The notes under the pieces: generated by a model
What the model was told of the DNA's origin: nothing
The model's database searches: none
What the model saw: the letters and a program-made list of their open reading frames with translations, nothing else
Source: Streptomyces sp. AC558_RSS880
GTDB lineage: Bacteria; Actinomycetota; Actinomycetes; Streptomycetales; Streptomycetaceae
Length of the DNA stretch: 57,501 bases
NCBI RefSeq assembly: GCF_019049255.1
Contig: NZ_JAGMUJ010000166.1
Span: forward strand, 1-57,501
Direction: 5' to 3'
In this document: positions 1 through 11,800 of the stretch, piece after piece
Layout of the letters: every line of letters begins with the position of its first letter
Numbering within the stretch: the stretch's first letter is position 1
Made by a program: the position numbers and the translations under genes

Positions 1-1209
1 CTCCCCCTCCCCCACACCCGCCGCCTCCTCACCGAACTGACCCGCTCCTGCCTCCTGGAACAACCCCAGCCCGGCCGGTTCGCCCTGCACGACCTGCTGC
101 GCGACTACGCCACCGAACTCACCCACACCCACGACCACCCCGATCAACGCCACCACGCCACCCTGCGCGTCCTGGACCACTACCTGTTCACCGCCCATGC
201 CGCCAACCGCCTCCTCAAACAGGACACGGAGCCCGGGCGCGACTTCGGCTCCCCGTGTGCGGGCGTCACCCCGGAGGACCTCACCACCGCGGAACAGGCC
301 GACCGCTGGCTCACCGCCGAACACCCGGTGCTCGGCGGCCTGCTGCACACCGCCGTCGATCAGAGGCTGGACCGCCGGATCACCGGGCTGTCCTGGGCGC
401 TGAAGGAGCACCTGAGCCGCCGGGAGTACTGGCCCGAGGCGATCACCGCGCTGACCCCCGGCCTGGAAGTGGCCCGGCGCCGGGGCGACCGCCTGGAGGA
501 AGGCCGCTGCCTGCGCCACATCGGCGGTCTCCACGGCTACCTCGGCCACCAGGAACAGGCCCTGGACCACCTGCGACGCGCCGCCACGCTCTTCGAGGAG
601 ATCGACGCAGTGGGCGAACAGGCCCGCGCCCAGTACGGCACGGCGTACGCGCTGTATCTGTTCGGCCGGATCCAGGAGTCCCTGACACCCGCCGAGCGAG
701 CGCTCGCGCTGGCTCGAGCGGCGGGGGACGAGCTGTGGACGGCCGAGTCCCTCAACGAGCTCGCCTGGCTGCACTCCAGCCTGGGCCGGCCCGAGGTGGG
801 CCTCGTGCACTGCGAGGAGGCCCTCGCCCTGTTCCAGCGCCTGAACACCCCGTGGCGGGAGGCGCTCTGCTGGGACAGCCTGGGCTACACCCTCTACCTG
901 CTCGGCCGGTACGAGGAGGCGATCACCTCCTACCGGCGGGCGTTGGAGGAGTTCGAGAGGCTGAGGGACCACAGGAACCTCGTGGGCGCGCTGATGCGCC
1001 TGGGCGACACCCGCCTGACCATGGGCGACCGGGAGGCCGCCCGGGCCGACTGGGTCCGCGCGCTCGCCGACGCCGAACGGCAGGCGCTGTCCCACAGCGC
1101 CGAACAGGTACGGAACCGGCTCGCCGCCCTGGACGCCGAAGCGGACCCCGCGCCCGTCGCGCCGGAGGGGGCCACCGTCGAGGGAGCGGATTCCGGCTCC
1201 GGTGGCTGA
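1..1209 (+). CDS. AfsR/SARP-type regulator, C-terminal NB-ARC/TPR part (5' end outside window)
   Basis: The frame is open from base 1 and ends at TGA 1207-1209, so the N-terminus lies outside the window. The first residues carry FALHDLLRDYA (about nt 79-111), the hallmark of the winged-helix segment that ends the NB-ARC domain in AfsR-like regulators. From about nt 400 to 1110 there are several TPR-like helical pairs, for example LGYTLYLLGRYEEAITSY with the usual Gly/Tyr/Ala spacing. In this family an N-terminal SARP DNA-binding domain, an ATP-binding STAND domain and a TPR sensor together control secondary metabolism. Only the last two are partly visible here. A damaged second SARP gene follows 444 bp downstream on the same strand. 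A plain STAND/TPR protein without a SARP head cannot be excluded. Confidence 0.8.
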   Translation, partial: LPLPHTRRLLTELTRSCLLEQPQPGRFALHDLLRDYATELTHTHDHPDQRHHATLRVLDHYLFTAHAANRLLKQDTEPGRDFGSPCAGVTPEDLTTAEQADRWLTAEHPVLGGLLHTAVDQRLDRRITGLSWALKEHLSRREYWPEAITALTPGLEVARRRGDRLEEGRCLRHIGGLHGYLGHQEQALDHLRRAATLFEEIDAVGEQARAQYGTAYALYLFGRIQESLTPAERALALARAAGDELWTAESLNELAWLHSSLGRPEVGLVHCEEALALFQRLNTPWREALCWDSLGYTLYLLGRYEEAITSYRRALEEFERLRDHRNLVGALMRLGDTRLTMGDREAARADWVRALADAERQALSHSAEQVRNRLAALDAEADPAPVAPEGATVEGADSGSGG

Positions 1210-1653
1210 CGCCGTCGCCCGGTCCGCGGGCCATCGGCGGGCCGCTGCGTCGGCCGTCCGCACACGTCCCGGCCACCGGTGCGCGCCCCCTACGGGAGAC
1301 GGCATCGTGCGGGACCGCGGGAGCCGGCGGGAACACCGCTCGCCCGGGCCGTCAGCCGCCCTCGCCGGGGGGTGGACGGGGCCGACGCGGTGAGCAAGGC
1401 GGGCGGCGGGGAGAACGGCCCTTCCACCAGCGGTGACCGGCAGGACGGCACCGGCACCGGAGGCGCTGTCCCTACGCAGAAACGTACCGCCCGGTAAGCG
1501 GCACCGCGGCGGTCGTCCGGGTCACGGTGCGCGCCGTCCACCACTGACACGGGCGCGACGGTCCGTGGGAAAGGAACGCAGACAGGCACGGCAGGGCTGG
1601 ACGGCGACCGGGGCGAACGGTCCGCCGACCCGGTCGCAGCCGGGGAGCGCGGT
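1210..1653. other. Intergenic, no gene seen
   Basis: Very GC-rich spacer between the AfsR-like gene and the SARP pseudogene. Open frames here lack domain-like sequence. No convincing terminator or promoter was seen. Confidence 0.5.
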
Positions 1654-2573
1654 GTGCGGGTCTCGGTACGGGGTCCGCTGTTCGTGCACCGCGACGGTAC
1701 GGCGGTGGATCCGGGGCGGCACAGGCAGCGGCTGCTGCTGATCCGGCTGCTGCTCGCCGGCGGTCACGCGGTGGCCCCGGAGGCTCTGTGCGAGGACCTG
1801 TGGCAGGGGCGGTCCCCGGCCCCGGCGATGCCGTCGCCGCACGCGCACGTCAGCGAACTGCGCGCGGTACTGGAGCGACGGCGCGGCTCCGGGCGGTTCG
1901 GGACGCTGGTGACCGAACCGGCCGGATACGCCCTGCGGGTACCGCCCGAGGGCCGGGACACGGTGCGTTTCGCCGAGGCGTTCGCACAGACCCGCCGGGA
2001 ACTCGCCGACTCCCGGGCCGCGGACGCGCTGCGCAGCGTCGAACGGGCACGGGGGATGTGGCGCGGTGCCGTCTCGGCCGACGCCGCCGACCACCCCTTC
2101 GTCCGGCCGGAGGCCGCCCGCCTGGAGGACCTGCGGCGGAGCTCCGCCGAACCGCACGCCGCGGCCCTGCTACTGGACGGGCGGTGGCCGCGGCCGAGCG
2201 GCTGACCGCCCGTGACCCGCTGCGCGGGACCGGCTGGGCCCTGCTCCTGCGCGTCCTGTACCTGGCGGGCCGCCTCCCCGAGACGCTGCGGCGCTACGAG
2301 GAGGTGCGCCGGCTCCTCGCCGGCGCACCTGGCCTCGATCCCGGCCCCCGACTACGCGCCCTGCACGACGGCGTCCTCCGCCACGACCTGCACGGCTTCC
2401 TCACCGCCCTCGGCGTCCCCGACCGGTTCGTCCCCGAGGGCACCGCCGCCCGTACCGCCCTGTTCCGCGGTCGCCGTCGTCCCTCCCCGCCGGGACGACG
2501 GCGACCGCCGGCTCGGGGCACGCACCGCTGCGGGGACGCCCATGCGCGCGGAAGCGGGGTGCGGGCCGGGTGA
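1654..2573 (+). pseudogene. SARP family transcriptional activator, frameshifted
   Basis: From GTG 1654 the product begins with an OmpR-type winged helix (residues 1-95: HRQRLLLIRLLLAGGHAV, then EALCEDLW, LVTEPAGYAL). It continues into a bacterial transcriptional activation (BTAD) domain up to ALLLDGRW near nt 2186. That frame stops at 2205. The rest of the BTAD domain (AVAAAERLTARDPLR, then YLAGRLPETLRRYEEVRRL) is in another frame, from about 2185 to 2460. Comparison with the usual SARP text 'LLLDGRWREAVAAAERL' suggests that 13 bp were lost between two copies of GCGGTGG. After about nt 2460 the sequence degenerates, and the NB-ARC/TPR part of large SARPs is absent. SARPs activate antibiotic clusters; this one is probably dead. 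Confidence 0.75.
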
Positions 2574-2849
2574 ACCGAACGTCCTGCTGCCTCGTAGACG
2601 TGAGTGAAGCCGGCCCGCGACCGGCTCATGACGGCCCCGGGACATGACCATGGAGCGAACGCTGCCGTAAGTAGATGATCATTTTTTTTCCTTCGGTAAT
2701 GCGCCGGTGTCCCACCGAAGACGACGCGCCACCTCGACCCGGGCGGGGCAGTGGCGCACACGCACCGTGCCGGCCACCCGCACGCGCCCCGCCGAGGGGA
2801 ATGGCGGTGACGGCCGCCTTCGTACGTTCGCTCCCAGAAAGACTGCGCT
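2574..2849 (+). promoter_or_regulatory. Leader region of the first giant gene, with an A/T island
   Basis: This stretch holds no credible gene. It contains the only markedly A/T-rich patch in the first 20 kb, including eight consecutive T at 2682-2689, roughly 160 bp before the start at 2850. Such an island is a plausible promoter, but no clear -35/-10 pair was identified. Only a weak purine-rich ribosome site (AGAAAG, about 2836-2841) precedes the TTG start. Confidence 0.3.
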
Positions 2850-5800
2850 TTGGCCGATCACGACACGCTGAGTGATCCGGTCCGCTGGGCACTGCTCGTC
2901 GCGACGGGTGAGAACCTGGTCACGGCCAGCGAGGACGGCGCCTACAACAGCCGGGAGGCGTACGCACAACTGGGGGCCTCACTGAGGTCCCTGAGCACGG
3001 AACTGCGGGCGGGGGCCGCCACGGTCGCGGCGTCGCTGCCGGCACAGGTGCGCGACTCCTACCTGCGCACGGTCAAGTCCCTGACCGACGACGGGTCGGA
3101 CGGCATCCCCGAGATGGTCCGCCACCTGGAGAACATCGCGCAGGGCCGGGTCCGGATCTCGATGGAGATCCGGGAGATGAAGCTCAACGTCTACGCCGAG
3201 GCGCTGCGCCTGCTGGCGGAGGTCTCGTTCTACCTGGCGCTGGCGTCGTTCACCGGGGGAACCTCGCTGATGGCGATCGCGGCGATGCGGGCCCGGTTCG
3301 TGCTGCGGGTCCTGATCGCCACCCAGGTGCTGACGCACCGGGTGGTGCCGCTGATCGGCGCGCCGCTGGAGGCGCTCGACGAGGCCCTGCAGGGCCTGAT
3401 GGTGCGGCTGTACCACATCGCCACCGCGCCGGCCGGGCGGGCGCCGTCGGGCGTGGACTGGCGGGCCGTCGGGCAGGACGCGGTGTTCGGCGCCTTCGCC
3501 GGCCTGTTCGGCGGACTCATCGGCAGCGCCACCCACGGCGCGGTGGAGTCACTGGCGACGAAGACGTTCAAGGACAGAACCGCGCTGACGCTGCCGCTGC
3601 GCTCGCTCAACGAGGGCGTGACCGAGGGCTTCGCCGAGTCACTGGCCGAGTCGGTCTCCATGGGGGTCCTCTTCGGGGCGTGGGTCGCCCCGAGCGTGCT
3701 CACGGGCCTGCAGGCCGGCGCGAGCGGGTTCTTCGCCGAGGCCGTGATGGGGAGCGCGCTGCTGGCCGGGAAGGGCCTGCACAAGTTCCTCTTCGCCCCG
3801 CCCACCACCACCGCCGGCGCCCGGGGCGCGGCCGAGCCGGGCACCGACACGGGAGCCGTCCAGCAGCCGGACGTAGTGAACTCCCTCTCGGCCCTTCCAC
3901 CCCTGCCCGACTGGCCCGGCGCCGGCCTGCTGCCCACCGTGAGCACCCCGCCCCCCGCCCTCCCGTACACCCCTCCGCCCGCCGGTCCGCCCTCCACCTA
4001 CAACACCGCCTCGTCGGCGGTGACACCGGCCGCGGTCGCGCCGGCCTCGCCGGGGACGGAACCGGTACTCATGCCGGGGGCGGAACCGGCGCCGGAGTCG
4101 GCGGCCGTCCCGGTGACCCGGGAACCGCTGCCCTCACCGGAACCACCGTCCTCACCCGGGCTGTCGTCGCCAGGACCGGAAACCGTACCGCCGACCACCT
4201 CCACGCCCGGGTCGCTGCCGCTGCCCGCCGCGGAACCGCAGCCGCAGGCCACCTCGTACCCGCCGACACCACCGGCACCGCGTGCGCTGCCCGAACCGGA
4301 TCCGGCGGCGGTGCCCGGTGGGACCCCGGCGGACCCGTCCGGGGCGGCGGCCGGGCAATCGGTGCCGGGCAGCGCTCGGGACGGCCTCACCGCGCCCGGC
4401 CCCGCTCCCACACGCGGCGATCCGGCCGTGCCCGGCCCGACGCCCCCAGCACGCGATGATCTGACCGCGGACGGCATTGAGTCCATACTCGGCAACGGCT
4501 CCGCGTCCACGACCGTCGCCGAGCCTGCCGTGCCCCCGGCACCCGGGTACGGCACCCCGGCGCCGGAACACCAGGCCCCGGTGACGGACCAGCAGAGTTC
4601 GGCACCGCAGCACGGCGCCTCCGTGACGCGGCATCAGGCACCGGTGACGCAGTTCGGCACCCCGGCGCCAGGACACCAGCCCCCGGTGACGGACCAGCTC
4701 GGTCCGGTGACGGACCGGCAGAGCGCGGACGGCGCCGGTGTGCCCGGGGACGGACCGGCACACGGCGATGCCGACACGGAGCGGAGGGCACCGGACGCAT
4801 ACCGGCCGCCGTCGGCTGCGGGTGAGCCGGAGGCGACCGACGCGCTCCACGCCACCGCGGGGAACGACGCGCCCGAGACCGTGTCCGCCGGGACGCCGAC
4901 CGCCGGCCGACCGGCCGGCGGTGACGTGCCCGAGACCGCGCACACCCCCCGGACCGCGCACCAGACGCCCGGCGTCAGCACGGAGTCGGAGACCGCCGGG
5001 GCGGAGGCGGCCCGGCCGGCCGGCGCCGGCCGGCCGGCCGAGCACACTCCGCACCCGCTGGACACCCCCCGCACCGAAGCGGCCGGCCCGGCCCCGGACG
5101 GCAACACCGGCCGCCGGAGCGACCAGGAAACCCCGACGCCGGTGGCGGCGTCCCCGGAGGGCGACCACCGCGCCGAACCGGCCACCCCCAGCGCCCTTCC
5201 GGGACCGGTTCCCGGCGCCGCCGAACCCGCCCGCCCGGCGGAGCGTCAGCGCACCACTCACGCCCGGGCCGCCGCCCTCACCGAAACCGGCACCGACCGG
5301 GTCCCGGCCGATGATCCCGGCCGGCCGGAAGGCCTCTCCCCGTCCGGGGCGGACACCCCCCGGAGCACCGCACCCGGCACCGACACCACCCGGACCGCAA
5401 CGGAAGCCACCGCCTCCGCGACGGACGCCCCGCGCGCCGGGACCGACACCTCACAGACGGCCGGGACCGGCCCGGAAACCGTCCGCACCGAGTCCGCCGG
5501 GTTCTCCTCACCCGCCCCCACGACACCGGGCGAACGGCTTGCCACGGACTCCCCCCGGTCCGAGCGGCTGCTGCCCGGCGACCCCACCGCGACCACGCAC
5601 GTCACCCGCATGAGCGGGAACGGCAGGCTCACGAGCGCCGAGGACGATGCCGCCGCGTCCGCAGACCCCGCCGCACGGGCGGGCGGATCCACCGCGGACG
5701 ACGCGGTCCCGCGGACCGGCTGGTCCAACAGCGGGAACGGGCTGGACTACTCCCGGCGCATGCCTCCGCGGACCGGCCGGTCCAACGGCGGGAACGGGCT

Positions 5801-8800
5801 GGACCACTCCCGGCGCATGCCTCCGCGCAGCTCCCGGAACCGGATCGTCCCGCCATCCGGGCGTGACTTCGTGGGCGATCTCCTCGCCGTAGGGGCGGGG
5901 CAGGACGCCGAACGGTCATGGATCGCCGACGCGGTCCGGGTCCTGGAAGGGCTGGCACCACCGACCCCGCGCCTATCCGGCTCTTTCCGCCTGTGGATGC
6001 CCTCGGTGACGCGGCAGGTGCTGAGCCTGCCCGAGTCCGATCACGTGAACGGGACCGCGGACTACCGGGAGGTCCTGGAGACCGTACGAGAGGCCTCGGC
6101 AACCGGTAGGGCCGGGAGCCTGACGGACCTGGCGGTGGTCGCCCTGCGGCGCGCGGGCGCGTTGTCGGACGCGACGCTGGTACGCGATGCCGCCGGGGGC
6201 AAGGTCACCGGCCGGAGCTGGAGCGGACGGCTGGCCGGTGGCGAGGTCGACCTCACCGAGGTGTCGCGGGTGCGCTATGACGCCGGCGTGTGGACCGAGG
6301 AGCCGGGTAGCCGGGAACCGGCTCCGTGGACCGGCCCGGCCGGCCGTCGGGTGGCCCTGCTGGAGGCAGGGATCTCCCTGCAGCAGCAGCGGTACGGCCT
6401 TGAGACCCGGGTGACCCTGGACCTGGGCGGCCGGGATCGGTGGGTGGACACAGCGGTCCTGGCGGAACTGATCCGCCAGGACGATCAGGCCTTCCCGCCG
6501 GACGCGGAACTGCTGCTGGCGATACCCGAGGCCGGAGGCCAGGGCGCCGTACTGACACGGCCCCTCGCCGACAGCCTGAACCGGCACGTCTGGTCGCCCA
6601 CTGCCGGACTGCGACTGACACACGGCGACGACCCCACCGCTCCCCCGTACCTCGCCCTCGCGACCGCCGATCCCCGGCGCATTCCCTGGGGGCAGTGGCT
6701 GCACACTCCGCCGAGGCCCGGGCCGCTGCCCGAGTCCCGCAAGCAGAACCGGATGAGACTGATGGACCCGGCGACCGGCCGCTCCGAGGAGGTGCCGTAC
6801 GGGGCGCTGCGGATCTACCACATGGTGACCGGCGCCGGCAGCCACCAGCCCCATGGCCTGGCATCACATTCTCCGGAGGAGTGGGCGGTGCGGGAAAGCG
6901 ACTTGCCGACGCTCCACCGTCATGAGCGGTACTACGTGTACGACCCGGCCGGCCAGGTGCCGGTGGCCGCCCGGCCCGCCCCCTGGGCCAAGGCCGTCGC
7001 CGCCGGCGTGCCCGTCTTCGTCTTCGCGGCGCACGGCACGCGCTTCGGCACGGTGTCCTGGGCTCTGACGGACGGCCGGGTCATGCACGGTGACACGACG
7101 TCGGCCGCGGAGTACCTCAGACAGTGCCCGGATCTGCTGGACCTGAACCGGCAGGCACCCGACGGACACAAGGCCCTGGTCTTCCTCCAGGTGTGCGAGC
7201 AGCGGCCCGTGTCCGCCAGGGCGGCCGACCCGCTGGCGGAGCCGGGCCCCGGCCAGGTCTTCAGCACCGCCCTGGGCCACCGTGTCGTCGCCAGCCCCAC
7301 CGTCATGGGGGTGTTCAGCCTGAAGGAGCAGACGTCGCCGAGTCGTCTCCCCTTCCTCTGGGCCGGTTTCGACGGGTCGCTGCCGCAGATGCGCATCCTC
7401 GCTCCGGAACCGGACGACACCGGGCTCGACACCCTCGCCCCTGCCCTCGGGTTCCCTCCAGGCCCCCGCACCCCGCAGGACCGTGCGGTGGTGCGGCGCC
7501 TGGTGCGGGCCCTGCGCCTCACCTTCGCCCTGAAGGAAGAGGACACCGTGGTACCGGAGCGGGATCCGGAACTGACCGCCGGGATCGCCGCTCTGGAGGC
7601 GCTGCGCCGCGACGACCCCGTCCTGGGCCGCTTCGGGCCGTTCACCCTGGACTTCCTCGACCACGCCACCGACGCCCACGCCCGCCAGCGCGGCCGCACG
7701 GACGAGCGGGACCGCACGGAACTGCACCGGGACCTGCTGCGCTCGGCCCACCGGTGGTGGAAGCAGTCACACGAAAAGAGCCGCGGCCCGAACCGGTCCT
7801 CCGGCCCCACGAAGGTGACGGCGTTCCTGCCCATGCCGGACGCCTACCGCACCGCCGCATGGTGGGACACCAACGGCGGTGACCTCCTGGTCCGGGACAT
7901 TCTGCGCCCGGGCACCGGCACACCGGCCGCCGGCGGCGACCAGGACACGGCCGGGGTCACGGCGGAGGACCGGGCACGGGCCTTCTGGTCACTGGTCCGC
8001 GCGACGAACGCCGTCCACCGCGCCGCAACAGCCGCCACCGCTGGAAAGACCTCGGACCACAGCGGCCGGCACGACGGCCTGAAGCCCCTGATCGACCGGG
8101 TACTGCGCCTGCCCGAGGACACTCCGGTCGACGGAACGGCACGTGACCTGCTCCACACCCGGGTGGCGCAAGCGCTCGCCCACGGATACCCGGACACCGA
8201 CCCAGCCGCCTGGGCCGCCTGGGACCTCGAACTCGCGGGCGTGCTGGACGCCTCCGAGGAGATTCGCACCGCCGAGGCGCAGCACGTCGGACGGTCCCTT
8301 ACGGGCACCAGGGTGAAGGCCCTGCAGACCGACGGCTTCGCCACCGAGGCCACGCCCCTCCCCACGCTGCAGCCCCCGTGGGATTCGTCATCGTTCACCC
8401 TGTGGGAGGTCGGGGAGATCGGGCCGGACACGGTGCGGGTCGCCATCCCCGGCGGGCACCGGGAAACCTCCCACGACGCCCTCGCCCACCTGATCCACAC
8501 CCACCTCGAACGGCGGGGAGACCTCCGCCGGCACCTCGTGGTGATCGCACCGGCGGCGGACGAGCGGGCCGCACTCCGGCTGAACCGGACCATCGCCGAC
8601 ATCACCGGTCGGCAGACGTTCATCGAACCCGACGGTTCGCAACTGCGACCGAATGGCTCCGGTTCCGGTCACCTGATCGTCGCGCGGCCCGGAGACCAGG
8701 CGGCGACGTCCGCGGACTGGCGGTCCGCGTGGCCGCACCGCCCGCACTTCGACCCGGTCGAGACCTCCCGGCCGCTGGTCCGGCCGCGGCCGGCCGGCCC

Positions 8801-11800
8801 GGATGCCGAGGGTCGCGCCTTCGACCTGCGAGTCCTGTCGACCGGGGAGACCTGGACGCACGACCTGACGGTCCGGGTGGCGTTCGCACCCGGCCCGGTA
8901 CCGGAGGTGGAACGGGACGTCCTGTGGCAGCGTGCCGTCGACGGCGTACAGAACCTCTTCAACACCCCCACCCGCACCGTCAGCGGGCGCCGGCTGCACG
9001 TGACCCTGGAACGCGTCGGCCCCGACGGCGACGCCCACCTGACGGTCGACCTGACCGGCCCGGACGGCGCACCGCCGATGAACCGGAAGTTGTGGCACAC
9101 CGACGCCACAGCACAGGAGCTGGCGGTCCGGGTCGGACAACAGCTGGGAATCGACAATGCCGGCGCCTGGTCACCGGACCTCCAGGACATCCCACTGAAC
9201 GACTTCTACGCCCACCGGCTCCTGACGGTCGATGCCATCCTCCGGCCCGAAGGGGCCCCTTCGGCCCTCGCCGCCCCGCCCACCGCGAACAGCACCACCT
9301 ACTCCCCGTCCGGCTCCCCGCCGGACACCGGGCCCGACACGGACACGGGTGCGGACAGCGACAGCGACAGCGACGTGGACGCCGCATCGGCCGCGGAAGC
9401 TTTCGATGTCGGCGATCTGTTCACCGTGGTCGATCCCGAGGCGGACGCAGTGGCCACGGCGCTGGTCTTCGAGGGCGCCGGGACGGACGCGGACCGGCCG
9501 TGGATCGCGTCGGCCGTACGGACGCTGGCAGACCTGTCGCCGCACGGCCCGGAGGACATTCTGGCCCGGGTCGAGGACGCCATGCGCCGGGTGCTGTGCC
9601 TGCCCGAGGGCACCGCATTGGACGCCATCGACCACCAGCAGGCCCTGGTGGCGGTGTGGCGTGCGGCAGCCGCCGACCGGGCCGACAGCCTGGCCGAACT
9701 GGCCGCGTACTTCCTCGGCCTGGTCGGAGCCCTGTCGGAGGACACTCTGGTACGCGACACCGGCGGACGGCTCACCGGACGGAGCTGGAGTGGACGGCTG
9801 ACCGACGGTACCGTGCTGGACCCGGCCACGGTGTCACGCGGGGTACGCGACGAGACCACCGGGGGATGGGCGGAGACACCCGGCAGCCGGGGCCCCGCCC
9901 CCTGGGCGAACCTGCCGGTGGCGGTGCTGGAGGCCGACGGCGACGAGAGCGGCCTCACCCTCCACCTGGCCGGCCACGACCGCCGGGTGGACGGCGCGGT
10001 CCTCGCCGAACTCCTCCGCCACGACCCGCACTTCCCCCAGGACGCGGAAGTGGTCCTGGCGATCCCGCAGGCGGGAGCACTGGGCGCCGTGCTGCCGCGC
10101 ACCCTCAGCCGGCACCTGGACCGGAACGTGTGGGCACCGACCACCGGGATACTGCTGTTCCGCAGCGGTGGTGCGGGTTCGCCGGCGCATCTTGCCCTGG
10201 CGGTCCCCGACCCGGCGCGGGAACCGGCCGGACAGTGGCTGCTGACACGGCCGGACCAGGCGCTCGCCCTGCCCGAGACCGACCAGAGGGCGGGGCAGTG
10301 GCTGACGGATTCCGCCACCGGCGCCCGCGAATGGGTACCCGACAGCGCCCTGCTCACCTACACCATGACCACCGGCACCGACCACGCCAGAGCGGGCCAC
10401 GAATCCACCGGCCGCGCCACGTTCACCCCCGCCGAATGGGCGCGTCACGGACAGCTCACCCCCTACGTGTCCATCCTCCAGGATCACTACGTGTTCGATC
10501 CTGCCCTGGACAGGCTGGTGGCCGTGCTTCCTTCGGCGCCCTGGGCCGAAGCACGGGCGGCGGGCGAGGAGGTCTACACCTTCGGCGCGCACGGTACCCG
10601 CTTCGGTGTCATCACCTGGCGCCTGCTGGACGGCCGGGAGATGCGGGGAACGACGGCCGACGCGGCGAAGTACGTCACACGGCGGCCGAGCCTGACGGCA
10701 CTGAACCAGCGGGCGCGGGACGGCAAAGCCCTGATCTTCCTCGAGTCGTGCGAGCAGAGTCCGCTGCCGCCGCGCGGCACCGCCGATCCGCTGCGGACCC
10801 CCGGGCCCGGACAGATCTTCGCCAACACCTCCGGCCACCCGACCGTGGCCAACCCCACGTCGTCCGGGTTTTTTGCCTCCGATGACCTGAACACCTCAGG
10901 AGAGTCGGAGCATCATCCGGTAATCCTGGCCGGCTTCGACGGGTCGCTGACGGAAAGGGCCCTCTGCGTTCCCGAACCGGACGACGACGAACTGGACGCC
11001 CTCGCGCCCGCTTTCCGGTTCCCCCACGGCCCCTACACCCCGCAGGACCGCGCGCAGGTACTGCGCCTGGTACGGGCCCTGCGCATCACCTTCCCCCTGA
11101 CCACCCGCAAGGCACCACCCCCCGAGCGGGACACGGAACTGGCCGCCGGGATCGGCGCCCTGGAGGCACTGCGCCGCGAGGACCCCCTGCTCGACGAGTA
11201 CGGGCCGTTCACCCTGGACTTCCTCGACCACGCCACCGACATCTACGCCCGCCGGCACGGCCGCACGGGCGACCAGGACCGCACACAGCTGCGCCGGGAC
11301 CTGCTGCGCTCGGCCGACCGGTGGTGGAAGCAGTCACACCGCGAGCCCGGCGGGCCCACACCCCCCTCCCTCACGCACCTGATGACGTTCCTGCCCATGC
11401 CGGACGCCGCCGGCACCGCCGCCTGGTGGACGGCAAACGGCGCGGACGACCTGGTCCACCGGATCCTGCCCCATACCCCTGGCACACCGGCCGACGACGG
11501 CGCCCAGCACCCGGCCGACGACGCCGCGGCATCGAACCGGGCACGAGCCTTCTGGTCCTTGGTCCGCGCCGGAGACGCCATCACCCGCGCCGCAGCCACC
11601 GAGGAGACCAAGTCCGGTTCTTCCCGCGGTCCGGGTGCGGACGGCGCGGACGAGTTGGCCCGCCAGGTACTCCACCTGCCCCCCGGCACACCGGTCGACC
11701 AGACCATCCGTGACCTGCTGCGCGTCCGGGTCGCCCAGGCACTGGCCGCCGGACACCCCGACACCGACCCGGCCGCATGGGCAGCCCAGGACCTGCTGCT

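Noticed and set aside
4530..4730. Repetitive Gln/His/Pro text (APVTDQ, APVTRHQ) in the giant 1 linker, considered as a CRISPR-like or VNTR array
   Set aside because: Copies are irregular in spacing and sequence; this is ordinary low-complexity linker coding.
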